46,632 nt of DNA from Salinivirgaceae bacterium (GTDB lineage Bacteria; Bacteroidota; Bacteroidia; Bacteroidales; SZUA-534): assembly GCA_017557605.1 (NCBI GenBank), contig JAFYYJ010000121.1:1-46632 (forward strand), given 5' to 3'. Below, in pieces: positions 8,256-17,520 of the stretch (the stretch's first letter is position 1; every line of letters starts with the position of its first letter). The notes beneath the pieces were generated by a model. The model was given only the letters and a program-made list of their open reading frames with translations, was not told where the DNA came from and made no database searches. The position numbers and the translations under genes are program-made.

Positions 8256-9134
8256 TTAAAGACAGATATTTGTTTCGTTTTTCAAAAAAAACTGTATTTC
8301 AGCTATTTGTCGCAGCGTTTCGGCACGACCAATCTGATAGACACGCTCAAGCTCATTAGGATTCTTCTCTGTTCGGCTTATATTCAACGATTTAGGAGGC
8401 CTGATAACGAATGTTGTCCCAGCCTTTTCTCGTTGGGCAATCTCGCGCATTTGTTGGTTATATCGCAAGTGACGTACGGCCATAGCCTTGCGTATGTTCG
8501 GATAACGGCGCAAAAACAGTCGGAGCAACGGCAGTATGCGACTTTTCTTTTTAATATAACCGACTGGTTGTGTGAGTATTATAAGATTACGATTATAGCC
8601 CATACTTTCCATAAACTTGTATGGAACCGGGTCGGCAATGCCGCCGTCGAGCAAAAGCAAGCCGTCTATTTCCACAGGTTTCGACACCAGCGGCATTGAG
8701 GCCGACGCCTGCATCCACCGTATATCGGTGGTTTCTCCGTCAGTACATTTGTGGTACTCGGTTTCACCTGTAACAACATTAGTGGCGCCAACATAAAACT
8801 CCATTTGATTTGAGCGGAAAGTGGTTCTGTCGAATGGGTCAAGAACATCGGGGAGCTCACGGTAGCAGAAGTCGGTGCCGTATAAGTCGCCGGTTGTGAG
8901 CAGCGAGCGCAGGCTGCAATAACGTTTATCGTAGCTGTATTTCTTGTTGTAGCGCACGGCCCGTCCGGCCTGCTTCGATTTGTAGTTGCATCCGAAAACC
9001 GCTCCAGCCGATATTCCGGCAGCACCGTCAAAACTGATATTATGCTCCAGCAGAACATCAATGACGCCGCAGGTGAACATTCCGCGCATGGCGCCACCTT
9101 CCATTATCAATGCAGTTTTTGTGCCTGAGGTCAT
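8256..9134 (-). CDS. Patatin-like phospholipase (YjjU-type)
   Basis: The protein has 292 residues with the catalytic features of bacterial patatins. There is a glycine-rich oxyanion loop EGGAMRGMF (12-20). The nucleophile elbow GISAG puts Ser42 at the active site. LLDGG supplies the Asp163 of the Ser-Asp dyad. There is no signal peptide, so it should act on lipids or acyl esters from the cytoplasmic side. Layout and wording resemble E. coli YjjU and many Bacteroidota homologues annotated as patatin family. The C-terminal 100 residues are basic (KKKSRILPLLRLFLRRYP) and could lie on the membrane. Substrate unknown. Confidence 0.88.
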   Translation of the reverse strand: MTSGTKTALIMEGGAMRGMFTCGVIDVLLEHNISFDGAAGISAGAVFGCNYKSKQAGRAVRYNKKYSYDKRYCSLRSLLTTGDLYGTDFCYRELPDVLDPFDRTTFRSNQMEFYVGATNVVTGETEYHKCTDGETTDIRWMQASASMPLVSKPVEIDGLLLLDGGIADPVPYKFMESMGYNRNLIILTQPVGYIKKKSRILPLLRLFLRRYPNIRKAMAVRHLRYNQQMREIAQREKAGTTFVIRPPKSLNISRTEKNPNELERVYQIGRAETLRQIAEIQFFLKNETNICL

Positions 9135-9157
9135 TGTCTATATCGTGTTTCAATCCA

Positions 9158-9165
9158 CAAATATA
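9158..9165 (-). promoter_or_regulatory. Possible -7 box of the patatin gene
   Basis: TATATTTG on the reverse strand, 24 bases before the ATG. No matching TTTG is found 18-22 bases upstream, so only the -7 element is supported. Confidence 0.35.
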
Positions 9166-9411
9166 TTGATTGACACGTAATTTGCGGATGCTATAATGGA
9201 TTTTGCAATTTTGTTCACTGACGGCTGCTGTACGCACCTATAATAATAAACGCACTATTTTTTTCATTTTGGTGCAATCCGAATTTCGATATGCGGCCAA
9301 CTACAGCAATCTGTACCAACAATATCGGTTTAACAAAAAGTGAATAAATTAATGGTTCGCAAGCCAACAACGGCAGCGGATAATATTACTTTTACCAATA
9401 AATTTGAAGTT

Positions 9412-10224
9412 ATGAAATTGCGTTTATTTATTGTTATATCACTGATACTGACCACAATGGCCGGAGTTGCCCAAAATGTGGGACAGGAAGGCGACACACT
9501 GCTTAACTATACCGATATCAATGGATTGAAGCAAGGACGGTGGATTAAAAAATATTCCAACGGGCAGAAAAAATACGAAGCCTATTTTGTCGATAACAAT
9601 CCGGTAGGCGAACTGAAACGCTACGACAGCTATGGTAATTTGTACGCACTGCTCACATACGCCTCCGACGGACATTCTGCCGATGCTAAATTCTTTCACC
9701 GTAGTGGAAAAATCAGCGCCACAGGCAAATACTACGACAACGAAAAAGACAGCATCTGGCTCTATTATGCAGAAAATGGTGACCTCTACCTCCAAGAGTC
9801 GTACAAACGAGGTGTAAAAGACGGGCTCTTTATCCAATACACATCGGAGCATAAAAAGCTTGAGGAGATGAATTGGAAAGACGGCGAAAAACACGGCAAG
9901 TGGCGCAAATACTACCCCACCGGCGGCTCGCTAATGTTCGATGTCAACTATGACCACGGCAAACTCAACGGCGAGGGACTTGTCTATCATTCCAATGGCA
10001 AACTCAACAAAAAAGGAAAATACGTCAACGACCTAATGGAAGGCTCATGGCTCATTTTCGATGAGCGTGGAAACTACCAGAAGCAGTACGTTTATAAGCA
10101 CGGACGTTGCCCCCAACTCGAAGAAGAGCAGAACCGAACGATAAACGAACTCGAGAGTCAGAAAGGCCAACTTGACGACCCTGCGCTTCATTTTGGCGAC
10201 CCGACTTGGCTGAAGTCGCATTGA
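9412..10224 (+). CDS. Secreted MORN-repeat (YwqK-like) protein
   Basis: The protein has 270 residues from the ATG at 9412. A signal peptide follows at once (MKLRLFIVISLILTTMAGVAQ). An upstream in-frame ATG at 9340 would put 24 residues in front of it and is less likely. The mature part holds about seven MORN-like repeats of 22-25 residues, for example GLKQGRWIKKYSNGQKKYEA and GEKHGKWRKYYPTGG. Such beta-hairpin repeats occur in YwqK-type proteins, some called antitoxins by homology only. Here the signal peptide makes a periplasmic or surface role more likely. The tail ends DPTWLKSH. No catalytic residues are seen. Confidence 0.82.
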   Translation: MKLRLFIVISLILTTMAGVAQNVGQEGDTLLNYTDINGLKQGRWIKKYSNGQKKYEAYFVDNNPVGELKRYDSYGNLYALLTYASDGHSADAKFFHRSGKISATGKYYDNEKDSIWLYYAENGDLYLQESYKRGVKDGLFIQYTSEHKKLEEMNWKDGEKHGKWRKYYPTGGSLMFDVNYDHGKLNGEGLVYHSNGKLNKKGKYVNDLMEGSWLIFDERGNYQKQYVYKHGRCPQLEEEQNRTINELESQKGQLDDPALHFGDPTWLKSH

Positions 10225-10273
10225 GTTTTTAGTTGAATAAAGTGGACTCCCAACTCCTAATCCATAACTCGTT

Positions 10274-11374
10274 ATGAATAACAAAGTCCTAATGGCGATG
10301 AGTGGTGGCATTGACAGCACCATGGCGGCTGTGCTTCTGATTGAGCAGGGGTATCAGCTCGAAGGTGTGACATTCCGCTCATGGGACAGCATATCCAAAG
10401 CCTGTATGGAACGTGAAACGGGGTGTTGTTCTGTCGATTCGATATTTGAAGCCAAACACATTGCCGACAGCCTGGGCTTTCAGCACCAAATAATCGACAT
10501 CCGCGAGCTTTTCAAGGAAAAAGTCATCAGCAATTTTATTAGCGAGTATCTGCGTGGACGCACGCCAAACCCGTGTGTGGTGTGCAACAAATACATAAAA
10601 TGGGGCGCGCTCATCGAACTTGCCGACAAGCTTGACTGTCAATATATTGCAACCGGCCATTACGCACAGATTGGCTGCGACGAGGGGCGCTATTACATAA
10701 AAAAAGGCCTCGACGCAACCAAAGACCAGTCGTATTTCCTGTGGCAGCTGTCACAGGAGAATCTGCGGCGCACGATATTTCCGCTCGGCACATTTACCAA
10801 GCAACAAGTGCGGCAAATGGCTGCCGAACACGGCTACGTCAAACTGTCGAAGAAGCGCGAGTCGCAGGAGATTTGCTTTGTGCCCGACAACAACTACCGC
10901 AATTTTCTGCATGACAATTCGCCAGAATATCTAACCGTTCCGGAGGGCGACTTCATCAGCACCGACGGTCGTGTTCTAGGACGGCACAAGGGTTACCCCA
11001 ACTACACCATTGGACAGCGCAAAGGCCTGCAGATAGCGCTTGGCCAGCCAATGTATGTCACAAGCATCAATCCCGACCAAAACACCGTCACGCTCGGCAC
11101 CAAAGACGATTTACTCAGCAACACCGTTTATGTGTCGGACTGCAATCTGATGAAAACCGGTAGCATCGAAGAACCGCTGCTGGCTCTGGTACGCATCAGA
11201 TACCGCAGCAAAGGCGGAATGGCCACCATTGAACCTGCCGGCAAATGGCTCAAAATAACCTTCGATGAACCTATCGACTCGGTAACACCCGGACAATCGG
11301 CTGTTTTTTATCATGATAACGACTTGATAGGCGGCGGAATAATCGACAATTATCAACAAAATAGGTGTGAATAA
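10274..11374 (+). CDS. mnmA: tRNA-specific 2-thiouridylase MnmA
   Basis: The protein has 366 residues, the family length. It activates U34 of tRNA-Lys, tRNA-Glu and tRNA-Gln with ATP and then replaces the 2-oxygen with sulfur. The PP-loop SGGIDS at residues 10-15 binds ATP. Cys101 (in NPCVVC) and Cys201 (in SQEICFVPD) match the two catalytic cysteines that form the persulfide (Cys102 and Cys199 in E. coli). The tRNA-binding signatures GHYAQI and KDQSYFLW are present, and the C-terminal beta barrel follows. The gene is on the same strand as the MORN gene, 49 bases after it. No strong terminator was seen on either side. Confidence 0.95.
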   Translation: MNNKVLMAMSGGIDSTMAAVLLIEQGYQLEGVTFRSWDSISKACMERETGCCSVDSIFEAKHIADSLGFQHQIIDIRELFKEKVISNFISEYLRGRTPNPCVVCNKYIKWGALIELADKLDCQYIATGHYAQIGCDEGRYYIKKGLDATKDQSYFLWQLSQENLRRTIFPLGTFTKQQVRQMAAEHGYVKLSKKRESQEICFVPDNNYRNFLHDNSPEYLTVPEGDFISTDGRVLGRHKGYPNYTIGQRKGLQIALGQPMYVTSINPDQNTVTLGTKDDLLSNTVYVSDCNLMKTGSIEEPLLALVRIRYRSKGGMATIEPAGKWLKITFDEPIDSVTPGQSAVFYHDNDLIGGGIIDNYQQNRCE

Positions 11375-11416
11375 CAAAATCTGATTTCTTTCACACATTA
11401 TTAGAATAGCTTTTTA

Positions 11417-11424
11417 TATATTTG
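11417..11424 (+). promoter_or_regulatory. Promoter -7 box of siaB-siaC
   Basis: TATATTTG matches TAnnTTTG and lies 26 bases before the siaB ATG at 11450. No TTTG stands at the expected -33 distance, so this may need an activator. Confidence 0.45.
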
Positions 11425-11449
11425 CGATTGTACAAATAAGATTGCGCAA

Positions 11450-11998
11450 ATGCTCATGTCTTCTGAAATTGACAATTGGTATAGAAAAGTGGCCGGTGGC
11501 GACGTCATTTTCCTTTTCAAAGGGGAAATCACCACTCCGCTTATTGTGCAGGCGCTTGATGTTGTTGAGCAGCAGCTTGAGCACACTGCCACCACTATCA
11601 AAAAGAAGATATACAATGTTTTAATAGAATGCATGCAGAACGTTTTTCATCATTCGGCAACAACCCCAATTATTGATGGCGAAAATTTTTGCGGAAAAGT
11701 TGGAGTTTGCTTATTATTGCGTTCTGTAAACGCGTTCCATGTAATAACTGGAAACTATGTCGCACCAAGCCAGCAGACGAAGCTGACTGAGCACCTTAAC
11801 AAGATAAACTCGCTTGACCGCGACGGTTTGAAAGAACTGTACAAGGACATTCTTGACAAGGAAGGCTTTTCGGAGAAAGGCGGCGGCGGACTTGGTTTCG
11901 TTGATATTGCACGAAAATCGAACGGTAAAATAAATTACCAGTTTTTAAATGGTAGTAATAATTATAATTTTTTTACTTTAGACATCGCTTTAAATTGA
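11450..11998 (+). CDS. SiaB-family protein kinase
   Basis: The protein has 182 residues. In Pseudomonas aeruginosa, SiaB phosphorylates SiaC and the PP2C phosphatase SiaA reverses this. The sequence shows a degenerate GHKL-type ATPase fold: an N-box with Glu60 and Asn64 (IECMQNVFHHS) and a glycine-rich G-box EKGGGGLGF (about 142-150). Family assignment rests on these motifs, the size and the SiaC homologue 24 bases downstream. The start may be the ATG at 11450 or the second ATG at 11456. The protein is cytoplasmic, with no membrane segment. The partner phosphatase SiaA is not in the window. I leave the gene symbol empty because the system differs from siaABCD. Confidence 0.8.
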   Translation: MLMSSEIDNWYRKVAGGDVIFLFKGEITTPLIVQALDVVEQQLEHTATTIKKKIYNVLIECMQNVFHHSATTPIIDGENFCGKVGVCLLLRSVNAFHVITGNYVAPSQQTKLTEHLNKINSLDRDGLKELYKDILDKEGFSEKGGGGLGFVDIARKSNGKINYQFLNGSNNYNFFTLDIALN

Positions 11999-12022
11999 TA
12001 AAACTTATTTAATACTAATAAA

Positions 12023-12400
12023 ATGGAACCTATTTCAATTATCGGAACACCAAAAACTCCAACTGTTACTTTTGAATCGAACGGTAAACTCGAAATCAAA
12101 GGTCGTTCAATTCCAGAAAACTCTGTTGAATTCTACAAACCAATGGTTGACTGGCTTGAGCAGTATCTTTCGTCGCCGGCTCCGCTTACCGAAATGTCAA
12201 TGAAACTTGAGTACTTCAACACAAGTAGCTCGAAGTGCATCCTTGACGTATTCAAGAAACTGGAGGCTATTTACAAAAGTGGCAACGAAGTGGTAATCCT
12301 TTGGTATTACGAGGAAGAGGATGATGATATGCTTGAGGCTGGCGAAGACTATCAGTCTATCATCAAAGTGCCGTTCAAGATGGTTGAAATGACAGAGTAA
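12023..12400 (+). CDS. SiaC-family regulatory phosphoprotein (DUF1987)
   Basis: The protein has 125 residues, about the size of P. aeruginosa SiaC. It contains EYFNTSSSKCILD, and Thr67 sits where SiaC is phosphorylated (Thr68) by SiaB. In Pseudomonas, unphosphorylated SiaC binds and activates the diguanylate cyclase SiaD. No GGDEF gene is visible here, so the target is likely something else. The hybrid histidine kinase encoded next is the obvious candidate. The acidic loop YYEEEDDDML (about 95-104) stands out. The gene forms a unit with siaB and is closed by a terminator. Confidence 0.83.
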   Translation: MEPISIIGTPKTPTVTFESNGKLEIKGRSIPENSVEFYKPMVDWLEQYLSSPAPLTEMSMKLEYFNTSSSKCILDVFKKLEAIYKSGNEVVILWYYEEEDDDMLEAGEDYQSIIKVPFKMVEMTE

Positions 12401-12426
12401 AATGTCTGCTGACTTTTGAAGGAACT

Positions 12427-12459
12427 GGCCTTGCCGCCATTGGCGGTGAGGTCTTTTTT
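12427..12459 (+). terminator. Intrinsic terminator after the siaC-like gene
   Basis: GGCCTTGCCGCC pairs along all 12 positions with GGCGGTGAGGTC (three G-T pairs). The loop is ATT and six T follow. It lies between siaC and the hybrid kinase gene. Confidence 0.85.
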
Positions 12460-12486
12460 GTTCATACCGAAACGCAGATATTTTTG
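12457..12486 (+). promoter_or_regulatory. Promoter of the hybrid histidine kinase gene
   Basis: TTTG (12457-12460), 18 bases, then TATTTTTG (12479-12486). The -33 box is formed by the T-run of the preceding terminator, so one end of the siaBC unit doubles as the start signal of the kinase gene. Confidence 0.5.
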
Positions 12487-12549
12487 AGTTTGTCATTCAA
12501 AATCAATGTTTTTTCGACATAGAACGCTTGTGCTAATCATTCTTGTCTG

Positions 12550-15500
12550 ATGGGAACAACGCTGATTGTTTGGATATTGGTGGCTGTGGTTGTGGCTATT
12601 GTCGTAACAGTGGCATGCCTTTCTTATTTCCAGCACAGCAGGCAGAATGAATTCAGCAATCTGGTTGACATGCACTACAGCACCTCCAACATTCTGCTGC
12701 TCAACTATAACATTGCGAAAAAGAGATTCAAGAACCAGATTGTCGGCCGGACGCAATTCAACGGAATGTCATGGAGGCAGTTCTCATATATGTTCGATGA
12801 GTACGACACCATAATGTCTGTTTACGACAAAATGGTGAATGGCGAACTTGAAAAATCCACAATCGTAAGCAACTACGCCGACGCAGCCAAGAATTCAGCT
12901 ACAATCGACATCATGGCCGTCAAGCGCTTTGGAAAGGTGCGGCAGATAAACCTGCTGCTGCACAACTACAAGGCTGCGCCCGACATGAATATCAAGCTGT
13001 CGTTCAACGATTTTGTGCATATCTTCGAACAGATATCGGTGGGAATTGTAGTGAGCGACGACAAGGGTTTCATTATCGACATAAACGATGCCGCCATGCA
13101 GATTGGCAAGATTCCGAACAAAGAGCAATTCCTGTCGGCGCACTACAACATCTTCAACGACCCCAACTACACCGGACCGCGCAACATTGAAGACTTCGAC
13201 GACTCGCAGATACTGACTTATGTCAACCAGATTGACTGCGACAAGATTGAACACAACATTTTCGGGCGGCGCGGACTCAGCATCATCTCCACTCGCTACT
13301 ACAAGATAACCGAGAACGGCAAATCGTATATTGTAATGATTGTCGGTGACGCGTCGCGTGACAAATCGCAGGACTTGATTTTCTCAACCTTGTACAACGA
13401 ATATCAGACAGTGCTTGATTTGGCGCCTGTGGGGTTCGCCATTTACAACCGCGACGGTGTCCTGAAATACATCAACAGGAAATGTCAGGAGATAATGGGC
13501 ATAAGCGATGCCGAAAGTTTTATAGCGCAGAAATACAACATGTTCGAGTCGCCGATATTGCCGGTTGAGTTCAAAATGGAAACCCAGCGCACCGACATAG
13601 CCGACACCTTTATCCACGTCGATTTCGACAGCGAGATACAGCAATACTACCATTCGAACAAAACCAGCTCGTGCGACCTGCACGTTAAGTGCCAGCGGGT
13701 TGCCAATATCGACGGTGTCAAATTGAGCTACATTATAAGTTTCGCCGACATCACCTCGGAGGAGAAGCACCGCCGCGAGATAGCCGAACTCGACAAAGAC
13801 CGCACAAACATTATGAAGATTGGCGGACTTACGGCGTGGAACTTGAACTTCATTACAGGCCGGCGTGAGTTTATCTATGGCGATGCGTCGCTGTTCCCCG
13901 AATTGTCTGACACTAAACGGTTCAACGCTGCAGTTCATCCTGCCGATGCACAAAAAATAACGACTGTTATCAACAGCATACGCTCGGGCAATTTGAAAGA
14001 AGCGCGCAATGTCATCCGCATCAAAAATAATTTCGACAAAGACGAATACGCTTATTATGAGATAATTATGACCGTAATGGAGCGTGCCGGGCGTGTCGAG
14101 AAAATGAACTGTGTTGCGCGTAACATCACTGGCGAGGCGCTCTACAGGCAATTCCTTGAGGAGATTCGCACGCGCACATCGCTTACAATGAAACAGTCAG
14201 ATTTGATTCAGTTCGACTTTGATGTTAATAAGAATAAAATCACTCTGTATGAAACTGATAGCGAGTATGACGGCCTGAATAACGCACCAATTGAGTCGCT
14301 TCTGCAAATTACGTATCCTGAAGACCGCCCGGCAATGGAGAAACTTGTAGCACGGCTTAAACGCTGCGAAGATTTTGACCAGACGGTATTTGTGCGCACA
14401 TTCAGCTCGCCACGGACAAATCGGCATATCCGCAACATGCAGATTTACTTTGTGCCCCTGAAGCACGACAACCACGGACGTGTTGAGGTGTATACCGGCC
14501 TTGCCCGCGACAACACCAAGTGGAACTCCATGGTTGACAGCTACGAGCGCGCCAACATAATGCTGAAGACGTTTATCGACCACATTCCGGGTGTTTTCTA
14601 TCTGATTGATGTCGACAACGAAATGCGGTTCATGCTGGCCAACAACAAATTCTGCGCATTGTACAACGTGGAGCGCAAAGATGTTGTGGGGCACAACTAT
14701 GAGGAGTTCATATCTGACATCGACAAGGTGCAAAAGTTGCGCGACAACGACCGACGCGCCATTGATTTTGGCAGCTATGAGTATAACGATGAGACTGATT
14801 TTGGCGGTGAGCACCGCATGTGGCACATAAGCAAAGACTTGCTGACAATGCAGAACGGACACCGCTATCTGCTTACCAACGCTCAGGAGATTACGCAGCT
14901 CTACATGACGTTCGACGAGCTGAAAGAGGCAAAGGCCAAGGCCGAGCGGTCCGACTTGCTTAAATCGGCCTTCCTTGCCAACATGAGCCACGAAATACGC
15001 ACACCACTCAACGCCATTGTCGGCTTCTCCGAACTCCTGACAATGACCGACGAGCAGGACAAACGCGAGCTCTACAACCACTACATTTCAAGCAACAGCG
15101 ACATGCTGCTCAAGCTGATAAACGACATTCTTGACATATCCAAAATCGAGGCCGGATACATCAATTTCAAAAACGACGATTTCGATTTGGCCGCTCTGTT
15201 CGACGAGATATACAGCACCTTTGAGAAGAAAGTAAACATCAATGTCAAACTTGAACTCGACAATCCATACAAAAGCTGCATTGTCAACACCGATAGAAAT
15301 CGTATAATGCAGATTGTCAATAATTTTGTGTCGAACGCGGTAAAATATACCCGCAACGGAAAGATACTGTTCGGATATGTGGAGGAAGACGGCGGAATCA
15401 AATTGTATGTCGAAGACACCGGCATTGGTATTTCGGAAGCCGACAAACAGCGAGTTTTCCACCGGTTCGAGAAACTTGATGTATTTGCACAGGGAACCGG

Positions 15501-16035
15501 TTTGGGCCTGTCTATCTGCAAATCAGTAGCCGAAGCTGTCGGCGGGCGTGTCGGATTCAGCTCAGTGCAAGGAGAAGGGTCAACTTTCTGGGCCTGGCTT
15601 CCTATCCAACCCATAAAGACTCAGGAAAACGAAATCCGTCAACCTATGGCGGAACCAATAGCGGCCAACAAACCGAACGACAACAGAGTATTGGAAGTAC
15701 TTGTTGCTGAGGACAATAACAGCAATTATATGATGTTGGCGGCAATGCTTGTCGGGCACAATCTGCACCGCGCCAAAAACGGAATCGAAGCTGTCGAAAT
15801 GGCAAAAAACAACAAGTACTCAATAATATTCATGGATATAAAAATGCCGGTTATGGACGGACTTGAGGCAACACGCTCAATCCGCGAGTTCGACACCATC
15901 ACCCCCATAGTGGCGCTCACAGCCAACTCCTTCGACTCCGACCGCGACGCCGCCCTTGATGCCGGTTGCACTGACTACATGTCGAAACCGGTACGCATCA
16001 ATGATTTGTACGAAATGGTGGCTAAGATTGTGTAG
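12550..16035 (+). CDS. PAS-rich hybrid histidine kinase with receiver domain
   Basis: The protein has 1161 residues. One N-terminal membrane helix (about 4-26) is followed by a linker with no periplasmic sensor, so signals are probably sensed in the cytoplasm or membrane. About five PAS-like modules follow, near 155-270, 285-400, 410-530, 540-650 and 668-790. The clearest contain SVGIVVSDDKGFIIDIN and APVGFAIYNRDGVLKYIN. The HisKA motif SHEIRTPLNA has His814. The ATPase has NAVKY (N-box), DTGIGIS and GTGLGLSI. The C-terminal receiver carries Asp1096 in FMDIKMPVMDG and a SKPV lysine. There is no DNA-binding domain, so phosphate must pass to another protein. It stands next to siaB/siaC with its own promoter, which suggests a regulatory link. 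Confidence 0.93.
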   Translation: MGTTLIVWILVAVVVAIVVTVACLSYFQHSRQNEFSNLVDMHYSTSNILLLNYNIAKKRFKNQIVGRTQFNGMSWRQFSYMFDEYDTIMSVYDKMVNGELEKSTIVSNYADAAKNSATIDIMAVKRFGKVRQINLLLHNYKAAPDMNIKLSFNDFVHIFEQISVGIVVSDDKGFIIDINDAAMQIGKIPNKEQFLSAHYNIFNDPNYTGPRNIEDFDDSQILTYVNQIDCDKIEHNIFGRRGLSIISTRYYKITENGKSYIVMIVGDASRDKSQDLIFSTLYNEYQTVLDLAPVGFAIYNRDGVLKYINRKCQEIMGISDAESFIAQKYNMFESPILPVEFKMETQRTDIADTFIHVDFDSEIQQYYHSNKTSSCDLHVKCQRVANIDGVKLSYIISFADITSEEKHRREIAELDKDRTNIMKIGGLTAWNLNFITGRREFIYGDASLFPELSDTKRFNAAVHPADAQKITTVINSIRSGNLKEARNVIRIKNNFDKDEYAYYEIIMTVMERAGRVEKMNCVARNITGEALYRQFLEEIRTRTSLTMKQSDLIQFDFDVNKNKITLYETDSEYDGLNNAPIESLLQITYPEDRPAMEKLVARLKRCEDFDQTVFVRTFSSPRTNRHIRNMQIYFVPLKHDNHGRVEVYTGLARDNTKWNSMVDSYERANIMLKTFIDHIPGVFYLIDVDNEMRFMLANNKFCALYNVERKDVVGHNYEEFISDIDKVQKLRDNDRRAIDFGSYEYNDETDFGGEHRMWHISKDLLTMQNGHRYLLTNAQEITQLYMTFDELKEAKAKAERSDLLKSAFLANMSHEIRTPLNAIVGFSELLTMTDEQDKRELYNHYISSNSDMLLKLINDILDISKIEAGYINFKNDDFDLAALFDEIYSTFEKKVNINVKLELDNPYKSCIVNTDRNRIMQIVNNFVSNAVKYTRNGKILFGYVEEDGGIKLYVEDTGIGISEADKQRVFHRFEKLDVFAQGTGLGLSICKSVAEAVGGRVGFSSVQGEGSTFWAWLPIQPIKTQENEIRQPMAEPIAANKPNDNRVLEVLVAEDNNSNYMMLAAMLVGHNLHRAKNGIEAVEMAKNNKYSIIFMDIKMPVMDGLEATRSIREFDTITPIVALTANSFDSDRDAALDAGCTDYMSKPVRINDLYEMVAKIV

Positions 16036-16179
16036 TAAGACACGCTGTAATTTTGAATTACGAATTCAGAATCTGGAGGCGACAACAGCTCCTTTTCTTA
16101 TAAAATCTTCACTCTTAGCCCTTTACTCATCACACCATTCCGTCCCTGTTCGCTAATTGTCAACAACTTGATTTTCGAC

Positions 16180-16213
16180 TTTGCTCATCGGGTTGAACGA
16201 ATGAATACATTTG
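16180..16213 (+). promoter_or_regulatory. Promoter of purT
   Basis: TTTG (16180-16183), 22 bases, TACATTTG (16206-16213). The predicted start gives a leader of about 25 bases. The rest of the 209-base gap after the kinase gene shows no gene. Confidence 0.5.
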
Positions 16214-16244
16214 GCTTTCACTTAACTACAAAACCATCGATAAT

Positions 16245-17429
16245 ATGGAAACTTTTGGAACAATCTTTAAAGAAGGCGGAAAGAAAGCCTTGTTGTGCGG
16301 CTCGGGCGAGCTGGGTAAGGAAGTGGCAATCGAACTTCAACGCTACGGCATTGAGGTTGTGGCCGTTGACCGCTACGAAAACGCACCCGCGATGCAGATT
16401 GCGCATCGCTCGTATGTTATTTCAATGCTCGACGGCGAAAAGCTGCGCGAGATTATCTACAAGGAACGCCCCGACTACATAATCCCTGAGGTTGAGGCCA
16501 TTGCAACACCGACTCTGGTGGAACTCGAGAAAGAAGGCTTCAATGTGATTCCTACTGCCCGCGCAACATTCCTGACAATGAACCGCGAGGGAATCCGCCG
16601 TCTGGCAGCCGAAGAGCTGGGACTGAAAACGTCGCCTTATCGCTTTGCGGCAAACTATGACGAGTACAAGGCAGCCATCAAAGAGATTGGTATTCCGTGC
16701 GTAGTTAAGCCGATTATGAGCTCGTCGGGTCACGGACAGAGTATGGTGAAATGCGAAGCCGATGTCGACCACTCGTGGGAAATATCACAGGCTGGCGGCC
16801 GCGCTGGTGCGGGCAAGGTGATTGTCGAGGGCTTTATCGATTTCGATTATGAGATTACACTGATGACCATCCGCCACAAAGACGGTACAAGTTTCCTGAA
16901 CCCAATCGGCCACTGGCAGAAAGACGGCGACTATCAAGAGTCGTGGCAGCCACAGCCTATGACCGACGCCGCTCTGGCAAAGGCACAGGACATTGCAAAG
17001 AAGATTACCGACGCTCTCGGTGGCCGCGGAATCTTCGGTGTGGAAATGTTTGTCAAAGGCAACGATGTGATTTTCAGCGAAGTTTCGCCGCGTCCGCACG
17101 ACACGGGTATGGTGACAATGATTTCGCAGGACCTGTCGGAATTTGCTTTGCACGTGCGCGCCATTCTTGGTCTGCCAATTCCGAACATCGCCTTCCACGG
17201 ACCATCGGCATCGAAAGCGGTGGTTGTCTTCGGCGACAGCCAAAACGTGAAGTTCAGCAACCTTGAAGAGACGCTTGCAATGCCCGACACTCAAATGCGC
17301 ATCTTCGGCAAGCCCGAAGTTCACGAACACCGCCGTATGGCCGTGCTGCTGGCTCGCGGCAACTCGATTGAGGAAGCCAAAGAGAAGGTTCGCAAAATGT
17401 ACGACACACTGAAGGTAGAGAAGGATTGA
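16245..17429 (+). CDS. purT: Formate-dependent phosphoribosylglycinamide formyltransferase PurT
   Basis: The protein has 394 residues, the family length. PurT makes formylglycinamide ribonucleotide from GAR, formate and ATP, the third step of purine synthesis, without 10-formyl-tetrahydrofolate. The N-terminal nucleotide fold has [11 protein letters not shown] (about 16-26). The ATP-grasp domain (about 115-310) has [15 protein letters not shown] for ATP binding. The metal-binding part has GIFGVEMF and [13 protein letters not shown]. The C-terminus has the usual [11 protein letters not shown]. Use of formate fits an anaerobe. It is in a single-gene unit with its own promoter and terminator. 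Confidence 0.96.
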   Translation: METFGTIFKEGGKKALLCGSGELGKEVAIELQRYGIEVVAVDRYENAPAMQIAHRSYVISMLDGEKLREIIYKERPDYIIPEVEAIATPTLVELEKEGFNVIPTARATFLTMNREGIRRLAAEELGLKTSPYRFAANYDEYKAAIKEIGIPCVVKPIMSSSGHGQSMVKCEADVDHSWEISQAGGRAGAGKVIVEGFIDFDYEITLMTIRHKDGTSFLNPIGHWQKDGDYQESWQPQPMTDAALAKAQDIAKKITDALGGRGIFGVEMFVKGNDVIFSEVSPRPHDTGMVTMISQDLSEFALHVRAILGLPIPNIAFHGPSASKAVVVFGDSQNVKFSNLEETLAMPDTQMRIFGKPEVHEHRRMAVLLARGNSIEEAKEKVRKMYDTLKVEKD

Positions 17430-17457
17430 AGGATTGAATTACGAAAGCGATTATAAT

Positions 17458-17496
17458 AAAGTAGGGTTGCCACAATGTGACAACCCTACTTTGTTT
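17458..17496. terminator. Bidirectional terminator between purT and the BspA-like gene
   Basis: A 12-bp perfect stem AAAGTAGGGTTG / CAACCCTACTTT encloses a small inner CAC/GTG hairpin. It is followed by TTTGTTT on the + strand and by TTTATTATAAT on the - strand, so it can serve both convergent genes. Confidence 0.85.
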
Positions 17497-17520
17497 ATTA
17501 CCAATCGGTTAATCTGATTG

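Noticed and set aside
8126..8359. Small + strand frame between the SPFH and patatin genes.
   Set aside because: It runs into the antisense of the patatin gene and has no coding features.
13384..15614. Long open frames on the reverse strand inside the hybrid kinase gene.
   Set aside because: They lie wholly antisense to a clear gene, have no domain, and arise from the codon bias of the real gene.
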